Assembly: GCF_022414535.1 (NCBI RefSeq)
Contig: NZ_JADWYM010000030.1
Span: forward strand, 20,508-84,507
Length of the DNA stretch: 64,000 bases
Direction: 5' to 3'
DNA from: Streptomyces sp. MUM 2J
GTDB taxonomy: Bacteria; Actinomycetota; Actinomycetes; Streptomycetales; Streptomycetaceae
A program made the translations under genes and the position numbers. Shown here in pieces: positions 36,607-46,100 of the stretch. A model generated the notes under the pieces. It saw only the letters and a program-made list of their open reading frames with translations. It ran no database searches and was not told the origin of the DNA. Numbering within the stretch: the first letter of the stretch is position 1; every line of letters begins with the position of its first letter.

Positions 36607-39600
36607 GCAACCACTCCACGACGCAGGCGGCCACCACCGCCCGAGCGGCCCTTGACCCGGAGGAGTTGCTGGCCGCGGGTGCCGTGCTGCCGCCCGGCAC
36701 CGAGGGCGCCGGGGCTCGGGCGGTGGAGCTCACCGCCCGTGCCTACCGGCATCCGGGGCTCGCCGACCGCACGGTGGTGCGGCTGGTCCCCGGGCCCCTG
36801 GGAGCGGCCGAGGACCTGGCCGCCGGATTCCTCGGGATGCAGCCGTACCGGCAGCCGGAGGTCGTCGGCCTGGGCGCGCGGCAGGCGCTGGGCTTTCCGG
36901 AGTGGGTGCTGGTGCACCATCCGCAGGACGGACACCGCGCGCTGGACCTCGTCCCGGAGCTGGAACGCGCCGCGCAGCGTGCGAAGACCAAGCCGAAAGC
37001 CGCGCTGGACGCCTGCCGGAAACTGGCCGACCGGTTGGCCGGGTCCGTTCCGCACTTCCTGCCCACGTTCTACGAGCAGGCCGGGCGGATCTTCCTCGGC
37101 GTGGACAACACGGGCTTCGCGGGCCGCATGTTCACCGCCGCCCGCAAGGCCGAGGCCGAGCACGGGCTTGCGGTGGACGAGGAACGGCTGGACGCGGTGT
37201 TCCTGGAGTTCGCGCTCGCCGGCGCGCTGCCGGTGAAGTCGTTGTCCGGCTATGCGAAGGACCTGGCGGCCCGGGTCCCCGGCGAAGAGGCGCTGCGGCG
37301 CTACGTCCGGCTGTGCGTGCGCCGCACCTCCGGCGGCCTGCCGCCGTCGGCGCAGATGGCGGCGGATGTGCGCCGGCTGGCGAAGGCGGCGCCCGGACAG
37401 CGGGCAGGCGAGGCCGAACAGGAGTACGTGGCGCAGCTGCTGGGGCTGGCCGGCACCCTGCGGGCGGCGCACGGATGGTGGAAGGCGCACCGGGCCGCCC
37501 TGGTGGCGCTCGCCCGGCGGGACGCCCGGGTGCGCGGCATGCTGCTGAACAGCGTGCCGCACAGTGACGACGACGGACTGTCCGCCCTGTGGCTGGAGAT
37601 GCTGGAGGAGTCCGGAGCCACCGCCGGGCTGTGCGACGACGACGTGCCCGCCGAGGCGCGCCCCGCCGACGGCAGCGCCGGATGGCTGGAGCGGTTCCTG
37701 GACTTCCGGCGCCATCGGTGGGACCAGCCCGACCGGATGCCGGAGCTGTACGCGCTGGTGGAGCGGATGGCTCCCCGGCTGCGGCGGGAACTCGCCGAGC
37801 GGGGAACCCCGTTGTCGTACACCGACGAGGTGGACCTTCTGGACCTGCTGCTGTCGCTGGACGTACCGGTGGCCGACCCGGGAGGCAGGGCACTGCGCCT
37901 GAACCAGTGGGCGCTGGGAGAGGGGCAGCGGGATCTGCTCGCCCTGGCGGCCGACCCCCGGTTCCGGCCGCCCTTCCGCCGGAGCGCCGACTCCTGCTCC
38001 GGCAACGCGGCCGACCGGCGCACCGTGCGGCTGCTGGCCGCCTCGCCGGGCGGGCGGCCGATGCTGACCGACTGGGTGCGCGAGGTCGCCGGGCGTTCGA
38101 CGGCGGCGGGCCTGCCGAGGCTCCCTGCGGCTCTCGCGCGGCTGTCCTGGCTTCCCGGCGAGGCGCTGGCCCTCGCTCCGGACGAGGTGCGGCAGGCGGC
38201 CGCCCGCGGACGTGTCGACGATCTGCTCGCCCGGACACTGCGGGGCGGAATCCTCGACGAACTGAGCTGGCCCGCCTGGGAGGAGGCGGCGGCGACCCTG
38301 GTGCGGAAGGAGGACGTGGACGACCTGATCGTCGCGGAGGCGTGGCCCCATCTGATCGTCGCAAGCCGTACGCAGGCCCGCGTCATCGGCCCGGAAGGCA
38401 CCGTCCTCACCCACGACCTGCGGATACCGGCCGGCGACAACCGGGGGGACCCCGGCTTTCACTTCGTCGACGGGGAACTCCTCGTCCACTGGACGTCCCG
38501 GGCGCTGGACGGCGCGCTGCGCGGGTACTGGCACACCTCGCCCGGCCGACTGCAGCCGCTGGAGGGCCCGGACAGCCCTCGCGGCACGCGGATGAACTAC
38601 TACAGCGGATTCACGGAGTTCAGCCTCCCGCTGCCCGGCGGCGGCCGGGCCACCGGCGGAGGCGTGCTGCACCGGGGGGACACTGCCCTGCCCGCCGAGC
38701 GTCCCGTGATCAGCGACGGCACCTCGTACTGGGTGTGGAGACCGGACGGGAACGACGCGGTGAAACGCGGATGGGCGAGCGGCGCCAGCTGGTACGAGTA
38801 CGACCCGGCCACCGGTGAGCACGGGCGCCGCGGCATGCCCGGCTTCCTCGCCGACGCGCTGCGTACCGCCCCCGAGGGCAGCAGGCTCCGCACGGGTCGG
38901 CTGCTGCCCGCGCCCGCCGGAGCCGGCGCCCCGGCGGGCGGGTTGCTGGGCTGGCGCGAGGTGCGGTTGCCCGACGGCTCACAGCGCGGCACCGATCCGG
39001 AGGGACGCGCCGTCACCGTGCCGTCCGGGTGCGGGAGGCCGGCCGGGGCCGTGCTGTTCCCCGGGCACGACCGTCCGTGTGCCGTCACCCGCGGGAGCTA
39101 CGCGGTGAGCCTGGTCGACCCGGACGGCGTGGTCACGGCCGCGGCCGACACCGACGACCCCCCGGGCCCCTTCGGGGCGGGCACCCTGATCCTGCCACCC
39201 GTGGAGTACTGGCACTGTCTCCGTCCCCGGGACCCGGAGGGCTCGGCCGTCCTGCGCCGGGTCGGCCGGGAGACGGCGGCGGCGCTGCTGGACGCCGCCG
39301 CCGGCCACGAGGGGAAGGAGCTGCAGGACGCCGTCCGTGCGCTGCTTCCGGGAATCGCCCACGAGGCGCTGGTGGCCGGGGCCGCCGGAGTGGTCCGGTA
39401 CGCCGCGAAGCAGCAGACGGCGCTCGACGACGTGGCCCACCGGCTCGCCGAGGCACTCACCGTCACCCCGTCCGAGGACGAACCCGCCGGACCGAGCGAC
39501 GCCCAGCTCCAGCAGGCACTGGCCGGACTCGTCGGCGGGTCCTACCACCGGTACGGCGACGGCACCTCCGACCGGGTGTTCCGGCGGGTGCGGGCCGTCG

Positions 39601-41579
39601 CACGAGCCGCACGCCGGGCGCAGGACACGCCGGCGGCCGCCGCGTCCGGCGGCCGGCCCGCCGTCCGTCTCCATCTCGACGGCCCGCCGCTGCCGGACAG
39701 GGGCCGGCCGGACCTCCTGCCGTTCACCGACCGGTGCGCGGCGGTCGCCTTCCGCGCCGCCGCCCCGGCCACCGAACCCGAACACCGGGAGACGCTGCTC
39801 ACCCTGCTGCGCGAGCTGGACTCCGCAGGTCTCTCCTCGGCCGCCGAACCCGTGGCCTGGCGCCGCTTCCGACTCCACGTGGACGGGAGCCTTCTCACCC
39901 CGTACGCCGGGAAGCGGCGGGACGGCAACTGGTCGGGCGTGCTGCCGCTGGACGGCGGCGCCTGCATCGCCGTCGTGAACTGGTCGGGGACGCCCGACGA
40001 GAAGGACGGCTGCGACTTCACCGCGCTGTTCCACGACCCGTCGGGCCGCTTCGAGGTGCCCGCGCCGTACACCGTGCGGTCCTCGGAGCCGGTCGGGGAG
40101 CCGGGACGGGACGCGGACTGGGTGCGCGGGTTCCTCACCGAACTCGCCGAGCGCGGCCCGGCCCCCTGGCTCCCGGCGGCGGCCGAGGAGTTCGCGCGGC
40201 TCACCGGGGCGACCGCGGCAACGGCCCGGCTGGTGCTGGCCGGCCTGCCCGGTGTCGACGAGTACGGGCGCTCCTTCCTCTCCAAGGAGGTGCGGACCGC
40301 CATCGGGGTGAAGGTCGCCGACGCCGCGCTGGCCAAGGACATGCTCCGGCGCCTCGACCCGGGGTTCCGGCGAGCGGTCGTCTCGGCGTTGCTGCCCGCC
40401 GAGCCCGCGCGGCTGTGGGCCGAGGGCCCCGACGTCACGGCCGCCGCGCGGGTGTGGAACGCCCGCGTGGGACGGCGGGCAGCGATCCCCGAAGAGCTGC
40501 TCGGGGACGCGGTCCGCATGGTGCGCGTCCCCTGGGAGCCGGCCGAGGCGCTGCCCGCTCTGCTCGACCCGGCCGCCGAACCCCGGCTCGGCCGGGACCT
40601 CCGGTGGCAGATCCGGGGTGACCGTGCGCGTCAGGTCGACGCGGAGGCCACCGGGTTCGACTCGCGCATCCTGGTGAGCACCGTGGCGCTGACCGCCTGG
40701 CTCGCGCACCGTCTGCCCGAGGGGGACCCGATCCGCACGGCGCTCGCCGGCGCGCTGGGCGCGGTCCGGGACCGGCTGGCCCATCCGGAGCTGCTGCTGG
40801 ACCTGGACCGGTTCATCGACCTTCCGCGGTTCCGCGCGGCGGCCGGCGCCCCCACCGAGACCGGCGACGGATGGGAGCGGTACGGGGCGGTCGTGCTGGC
40901 CACCCACGACGACCAGCCCGCGCCCGCGATCCGCACCGCACTGCTGGACGGCGCCGGGGGCGACCCGTATCTGCCCGCCCTGCGCACCGGGACGCAGGCG
41001 CCGTTCCCCACCGAGGTGGCGTTGCGGCTGGCCCTCGACCCCTCGTTCGAGGCGCTGCTCACGGGCCCCGGTGACCCGGAGGCCGGGGGGCGTGCCGAGG
41101 ACGGCACATGGTGGCCGCAGGACCCCGGCAGGTCCGTGCCCGGACTGGTCGGGGAGGTGGCCGGGGCGTACGGCCTGGGACGGGACGCCGCCACGCTGTA
41201 TCTGGTGCTGTTGGCGATGCCCGACCCGACTGACCGCAACACGGCGCGCTGGACCGGGTGGAGACCGGCCCGTCTCAGGGCCGCCCGAGCCGAACTGGCA
41301 GGGCACGGCGGGCTGGTGGGGGAGGCGAGGCGCAGCCGGGCGGGCCGTTCCCTGTTCCTGCCGGGCGGCTGGACGGTCCTGAGGGCCCCGCGTACACCCC
41401 TGGAGCAGTGGAAACTCCCGCTCTACGGCGCGCTGCTCAGCGATGAGGAGACGCCGCTGGACGTCGTCGTTCCGGTCGAACCGGCCGCCGAGCTGTTCCG
41501 CAGGGCCTGGCAGCGGGTCCAGGACGGAGACGTGCCCCGCTTCGAGGAGCTGAAGGTGCCGCGCGGCGGACGCCGCTGA
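36603..41579 (+). CDS. Giant protein of unknown function (1658 residues)
   Basis: I do not recognise a family. The product is soluble-looking, with no signal peptide or membrane segment. It is helical in the first 480 residues (repeated Arg/Leu/Ala-rich helices such as FLPTFYEQAGRIFLG and LDAVFLEFALAG), then a beta-rich middle of about 600-950 with WEEAAATLVRKEDVDD, FVDGELLVHWTSRALDG and PVISDGTSYWVWRPDG that looks like a propeller or beta-sandwich. A mixed C-terminal half ends VEPAAELFRRAWQRVQDGD. The start is fixed by ATGA overlap with the DUF4132-like gene. Its position suggests a scaffold or client-binding partner of the MoxR/vWA machinery downstream (inference). Confidence 0.85.
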   Translation: MSNHSTTQAATTARAALDPEELLAAGAVLPPGTEGAGARAVELTARAYRHPGLADRTVVRLVPGPLGAAEDLAAGFLGMQPYRQPEVVGLGARQALGFPEWVLVHHPQDGHRALDLVPELERAAQRAKTKPKAALDACRKLADRLAGSVPHFLPTFYEQAGRIFLGVDNTGFAGRMFTAARKAEAEHGLAVDEERLDAVFLEFALAGALPVKSLSGYAKDLAARVPGEEALRRYVRLCVRRTSGGLPPSAQMAADVRRLAKAAPGQRAGEAEQEYVAQLLGLAGTLRAAHGWWKAHRAALVALARRDARVRGMLLNSVPHSDDDGLSALWLEMLEESGATAGLCDDDVPAEARPADGSAGWLERFLDFRRHRWDQPDRMPELYALVERMAPRLRRELAERGTPLSYTDEVDLLDLLLSLDVPVADPGGRALRLNQWALGEGQRDLLALAADPRFRPPFRRSADSCSGNAADRRTVRLLAASPGGRPMLTDWVREVAGRSTAAGLPRLPAALARLSWLPGEALALAPDEVRQAAARGRVDDLLARTLRGGILDELSWPAWEEAAATLVRKEDVDDLIVAEAWPHLIVASRTQARVIGPEGTVLTHDLRIPAGDNRGDPGFHFVDGELLVHWTSRALDGALRGYWHTSPGRLQPLEGPDSPRGTRMNYYSGFTEFSLPLPGGGRATGGGVLHRGDTALPAERPVISDGTSYWVWRPDGNDAVKRGWASGASWYEYDPATGEHGRRGMPGFLADALRTAPEGSRLRTGRLLPAPAGAGAPAGGLLGWREVRLPDGSQRGTDPEGRAVTVPSGCGRPAGAVLFPGHDRPCAVTRGSYAVSLVDPDGVVTAAADTDDPPGPFGAGTLILPPVEYWHCLRPRDPEGSAVLRRVGRETAAALLDAAAGHEGKELQDAVRALLPGIAHEALVAGAAGVVRYAAKQQTALDDVAHRLAEALTVTPSEDEPAGPSDAQLQQALAGLVGGSYHRYGDGTSDRVFRRVRAVARAARRAQDTPAAAASGGRPAVRLHLDGPPLPDRGRPDLLPFTDRCAAVAFRAAAPATEPEHRETLLTLLRELDSAGLSSAAEPVAWRRFRLHVDGSLLTPYAGKRRDGNWSGVLPLDGGACIAVVNWSGTPDEKDGCDFTALFHDPSGRFEVPAPYTVRSSEPVGEPGRDADWVRGFLTELAERGPAPWLPAAAEEFARLTGATAATARLVLAGLPGVDEYGRSFLSKEVRTAIGVKVADAALAKDMLRRLDPGFRRAVVSALLPAEPARLWAEGPDVTAAARVWNARVGRRAAIPEELLGDAVRMVRVPWEPAEALPALLDPAAEPRLGRDLRWQIRGDRARQVDAEATGFDSRILVSTVALTAWLAHRLPEGDPIRTALAGALGAVRDRLAHPELLLDLDRFIDLPRFRAAAGAPTETGDGWERYGAVVLATHDDQPAPAIRTALLDGAGGDPYLPALRTGTQAPFPTEVALRLALDPSFEALLTGPGDPEAGGRAEDGTWWPQDPGRSVPGLVGEVAGAYGLGRDAATLYLVLLAMPDPTDRNTARWTGWRPARLRAARAELAGHGGLVGEARRSRAGRSLFLPGGWTVLRAPRTPLEQWKLPLYGALLSDEETPLDVVVPVEPAAELFRRAWQRVQDGDVPRFEELKVPRGGRR

Positions 41580-41717
41580 ACCGGCAACGCCTCTGGTGCC
41601 GGACTCCCGTGGCCGTGCCCCGGTTCCGGAGGGAAGCATCGGCCGATGCGCCGGCGCGCGGCTAGTGCCGCGTGGCGGAGGGTGTGCGCGGGTCGGTTCC
41701 CGCCGCACCCCGTCTCC

Positions 41718-41753
41718 GCCCAGGGGCCGGACCCGGGGCCCCGGCCCCTGGGC
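41718..41753 (+). terminator. 13-bp perfect hairpin after the giant gene
   Basis: GCCCAGGGGCCGG and CCGGCCCCTGGGC pair perfectly around a 10-base loop, 139 bases past the stop of the giant gene. It is a likely terminator. Confidence 0.6.
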
Positions 41754-41823
41754 CCGAACGGACCGTGGCGGTCCCCCGGTGCCGCGGGCGCCGTCACGGG
41801 ACGACGCACCTCCCGGAGCCAAC

Positions 41824-41844
41824 GTCAGTGGTCGCCGATAGCGT
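41824..41844 (+). promoter_or_regulatory. Shared 21-bp element, copy 2
   Basis: The element reads GTCAGTGGTC directly followed by GCCGATAGCGT and differs from copy 1 (35577) at two positions. It lies 178 bases upstream of the MoxR-type gene. The match implies common control of the two halves of the cluster. Confidence 0.55.
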
Positions 41845-42021
41845 TCGTCACACGGACGGTGCTTCGCCTCACCGGCACCGGGTGCCCCGACGCACGACCG
41901 GCACCGCCACCGCCCGCCCATCCACCCGCCGCCCGCGAGCCGACCCGCGCACGGACCGGGCCGGTCCGGCCCTCCCACGGGCCCGCAAACGGCCCGGATA
42001 CACACCCTGGAGCACGAACCC

Positions 42022-43194
42022 ATGACCCAGACCGCCGACCGGAGGCCGCTCCCCGAGGCCACCCAGAGCCAGCCGGCCGAGCAGCGGTACGCCGCCGAAC
42101 TGGCCTTCCTCGCGGCCCACGACGACGGCCCCCGCCCACCGGGCTGGGCTCTGACCCCGCGCGCCGTGGTCACCTTCGTCTGCGGCAGCGCCGGCGAGCG
42201 TCTGGCGCTCACCGGCGAACCGCCCGCCGGAGTGCCCGCGAAGCTGGAGATCGCCCGCAAGTTCGTGGGAGAACGCGCCCTCGTGGAGCGGTGCGTGGTC
42301 ACCCTCGCCGGGGAACGCGGACTGCTGCTCGTGGGCGAGCCCGGCACCGCCAAGTCCATGCTCTCCGAGCTGCTGGCGGCGGCCGTCTGCGGTACCAGCG
42401 CACTGACCGTCCAGGGCACCGCGGGCACCACCGAGGACGCCTTCCGCTACGGCTGGAACTACGCGCTGCTGCTCGCCCAGGGACCGACCCCCCAGGCGCT
42501 CGTCGACTCCCCGGTACTCACCGCCATGCGCACGGGAAGGGCCGCCCGCATCGAGGAGATCACCCGCTGCCTGCCCGAGGTGCAGGACGCCCTGGTGTCG
42601 ATCCTGTCGGACCGGCGGCTGGCCATACCCGAACTCTCCGGCGCCGAAGGGGCTGACGGGCTGGTGCCCGCCGCTCCCGGTTTCACCGTGATCGCCACCG
42701 CCAACCTGCGTGACCGCGGGGTCTCGGAGATGTCGGCGGCACTCAAGCGGCGGTTCAACTTCGAGACCGTCCACCCCATCGCCGACGCCGGCGCCGAGAC
42801 CGCGCTGGTACGACGGCAGGCGACGGCGGCGGTCGAGCGGGCCGGGGCCTCGTACGGCGTGGACGATGCCGTGCTGGACGCGCTGGTCACCGTCTTCCGG
42901 GACCTGCGCGCCGGCCGCTCGGACGAGGGCTGGGACGTGGAGCGGCCCGGCACGGTGATGTCCACCGCCGAGGCGGTGCAGGTCGCGGCCTCCCTCGGCG
43001 TGGCCTCGTCCTATCTCTCCGTCCAAGACGCCCTCGATCTGATGCCCGGTCATCTCCTCGGCGTCGTCCGCAAGGACGACCCCGCGGACCACGGCAGGCT
43101 CCTGGGCTACTGGGACGGCCCCGTACGCCGCCGGGCCGAGAACGGCTCCGCCCTCTGGCGCCGCCTGTGGGACCTGCGGGAGACCCTGCGGTGA
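42022..43194 (+). CDS. MoxR-type AAA+ ATPase (YehL-like)
   Basis: This AAA+ ATPase of 390 residues belongs to the MoxR branch. Walker A is GEPGTAKSM (about residue 104). The Walker B position reads AARIEEITRCLPEVQDAL, with Glu-Glu in place of the usual Asp-Glu. Sensor 1 is VIATANLRDRG and the arginine-finger region SAALKRRFNFE. The lid follows, with the MoxR-typical GTVMSTAEAVQVA. MoxR proteins work with vWA partners to remodel or load cofactors into protein complexes, as known for RavA-ViaA, CbbQ-CbbO and NorQ-NorD. The partner here is encoded by the next gene. The ATG has GGAG 9 bases upstream; the stop overlaps the next GTG (GTGA). Confidence 0.9.
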   Translation: MTQTADRRPLPEATQSQPAEQRYAAELAFLAAHDDGPRPPGWALTPRAVVTFVCGSAGERLALTGEPPAGVPAKLEIARKFVGERALVERCVVTLAGERGLLLVGEPGTAKSMLSELLAAAVCGTSALTVQGTAGTTEDAFRYGWNYALLLAQGPTPQALVDSPVLTAMRTGRAARIEEITRCLPEVQDALVSILSDRRLAIPELSGAEGADGLVPAAPGFTVIATANLRDRGVSEMSAALKRRFNFETVHPIADAGAETALVRRQATAAVERAGASYGVDDAVLDALVTVFRDLRAGRSDEGWDVERPGTVMSTAEAVQVAASLGVASSYLSVQDALDLMPGHLLGVVRKDDPADHGRLLGYWDGPVRRRAENGSALWRRLWDLRETLR

Positions 43195-46100
43195 CGGGAC
43201 ATCACGACGTGACTGCGGCTCAGGTCCCCGGGGACCGGCACACCGGCCCGGAGCGGGCTCGTCCCACGGGCGACACCGGCCCCCGAAAGGCCGTCGCCGC
43301 GCTCGCCGGATCGGTGACGCCCTATCTCCTGGGTGTGCGCCACCACAGCCCCGCGCTGGCGGCGGCCGTGCCGGACCTCCTGGACTCCTGTGGCGCCGAG
43401 ACGGTCTGCATCGAGCTGCCGACCGATTTCCAGCCGTGGCTGCCGTACCTGGCCGATCCGGCGACCCGGGCGCCGGTGGCGCTCGCCGGGGCTGTCGAAG
43501 GACGACTGGGCTTCTACCCGTTCGCCGACTTCTCGCCCGAACTGGCCGCCGTCCGCTGGGCCCGGGAGCGCGGAGCCCAGGTCCTGTGCTGCGACCTCCC
43601 ACTCGCCGACCCGGCCCGGGCCGGGACTCACGGCGCCCGCGCCGGCACACCGGGCCCGCCGGCGGCTGACCGAGCCGCGGACGAGCCGGGTGCGCCGGGC
43701 ACACCGGGTGCCCGTCCGCCCGGGTCCGGCACACCGGGCGCGTCGGCACCGGGGACGTCGGCACCGGCGGCGTCCGCCGCCGCGGCCCGCCCCGGGCATC
43801 CCTTCACCGGCGCCCTCACCGCCGCCGCAACCGGCCGGGACGGCGACGATCTGTGGGACCGGGCCGTCGAGGTCCTCGCCCCCGGCTCTCCCCCCGACGC
43901 GGTGCGCAGGGCCGCACTCGGCGTCGGCTGGGCGCTGCGCCGGGACGCAGAGGCAGGGGGCGGCGTGCCGCCCGCGGATCTGGCCCGCGAGGCGCACATG
44001 CGCGAGGTCCTCGCCCGGGCGGCCGCCGACGGCCGACGGGTCGCAGCGGTGGTCGGTTCCTTCCACGCCCCGGCCCTGCTCGGTTCCGCGCCCGCCGGAT
44101 CCGTACCGCCGGAGCCCGCGCCCGCATCCGCGGCGGGTCCGCACGGCGGCGGCGCGACCCGCGCCGGTGCGACCACACAGGGAGCGAGCACCCGGCCGTC
44201 CGCTCCCGAGCCCCGGAGCGCCGACGCGTCCGGGGGCGCCGTCACCTCGCTCGTCCCCTACACGTTCGGTCTGCTCGACTCCCGCTCCGGATATCCCGCG
44301 GGCATCCGCGACCCCCGGTGGCAGCAGGCCGTGTTCGGCGCCGCGGGAGACCCGGAACGGGTGCGCGACGCCGCGGCCCGTGCCATCACCGACCTGTGCC
44401 GCGAGCTGCGCTCCGCCGGGCACACCGCCGGTACCGGTGAGGCCACCGAGACCCTGCGGCTCGCCTGCGATCTCGCCCGGCTGCGCGGCCTCCCCGCCCC
44501 CGGCCGGGGCGAGCTGCTGGAGGCGGTGACGACCGTGCTCGGACAGGGCGAGCCCCTCGGCCGGGGCCGCGCTCTGGCCGTTGCCCTGGAAACGGTCCTG
44601 GTCGGCACCGACCGGGGCAGGACCGCCCCCGGGACACCGCGTTCCGGGCTCGGCCCGTCCGTGGAGGCCGAACTCACCGAGCTGCGCCTGCCCTGCCCAC
44701 ACCGGCCCGGGCCCAGCGAGGTCCGCCTCGACCCGCTCCGCTCGAAGCTCGACCGGCGACGGGAGATCCTGCTGCGGCGCCTGGAGGCATGCGGTGTGGG
44801 CTACGGCCATCCGGTCGAGGTCGCGGGCAAGGGCGACTCGACCGCGCTCACCAGCCGGTGGCGACTGGCCTGGACCCCGTCCGTTCCGGCCCTGCTCGAC
44901 CTCGCGGGCGTGCGAGGCGTCACCGCCGCCCAGGCCGCGGACGGTACGCTCCGCGAGACCTTCCGCAGCGAAACCGCCCACGGAGGTGCCACCAGCGCCC
45001 GGATCCTGACCGGACTGCGGGCCGCGGCCCGGTGCGATCTGCCGATGCTGGTCGCCGACCGGCTCGCCGACGCCTCCGCCGTACTGCCCGCCTCCGCCAC
45101 CCTTCCCGAACTCCTCGACGGCCTGGACGTGCTGGAGGCGCTGCGGCGCGAGCATCTGCCCGGTACGACTCCGGAGAGCCGGGAACAGGCAGGCGAACTG
45201 GCCGCCGCCCTGCTGGAGACGGCCGTCAGGTCGCTGCCCGGGCTCGCGGGCAGCGACGAACGGGAGGATGCCGCCGCCCTGGTCGAGTTCGCCGCACGGG
45301 CCGGTGAACACCGTCTCGGCCTCCGGCTGGACGACGTCCTGGGCGGCCTGGCCGGCTCCGGCTCCCCGCTCGTCCAGGGCGCCGCGCTGGCCGCCCGGGT
45401 CCTGCTGGACCTCGAACGGCCCGGCACCCTCGGCACCCGTGCCGCGGGCTGGATCGACGGCGCGACCGCCCCGGACGGCCGCCGTCGGCTGGCCCGGCTG
45501 CTCACCGGCCTGCTCACGGCCGCGGCGCCGCTCCTCCAGTCGGCCCCGGCCGCGCTCGATCCGCTGCTGGACCGCATCGGCGGTCTGAGCGACCGGGAGT
45601 TCCTGGACCGGCTGCCCGCCCTGCGCGGCGGTTTCGACACGCTCACCCCGGCCGGCCGTGACCGCGTGCTGCGCGCCGTCGGCGATCGCCTCGGCGACCG
45701 GATCGACCTCACCCTGGACACTCCACCGGAACTCCTCGCCCTGTGGACCGCGGCGGATGCCGAGGGCCTGACGGCCCTGCGCGAACTGAACGTGCCCGTT
45801 CCGGCCACAGGGCCGACGAACGGCAGCGCCACGCCGCCGTCCGGTGCCGTGCCCGGAGCGGTCACCGGCGGCAGTGAGACCGGAGCGGCGTCCGTGGCAG
45901 AACCCACGACGGTCGCGGACGTCTCGGACGGGGCGCCCGGAACCGTGCCCGGGCGGTCCGACGGCACCATGCGACCCCGGCCGGGCCCCGCGACGAACGC
46001 CACGGCCCCCTCCGGCGCCCACGCGCCCCGCCTGGCCCCCGCCGACCGATGGCGCCTGCTCCTCGGCCGGGAGACCGACCGGCTACCCGACGGCGCCCGT

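Larger units (their letters stand above)
41580..42021. other. Intergenic, 442 bp, separating the two transcription units of the cluster
   Basis: No gene is supported. It contains a strong hairpin (41718-41753) followed by the second copy of the shared 21-bp element (41824-41844), i.e. a terminator-then-promoter arrangement. Confidence 0.6.

Noticed and set aside
41672..42025. Plus-strand 117-codon frame between the giant and MoxR genes
   Set aside because: It overlaps a hairpin and the shared 21-bp element, and its composition is Arg/Pro-rich without motif.
43107..46022. Very long minus-strand open frame (971 codons) inside the DUF5682-vWA gene
   Set aside because: It is antisense to a gene with clear domains and its product is a Gly/Arg/Ala-rich shadow without motifs; high GC produces such frames.
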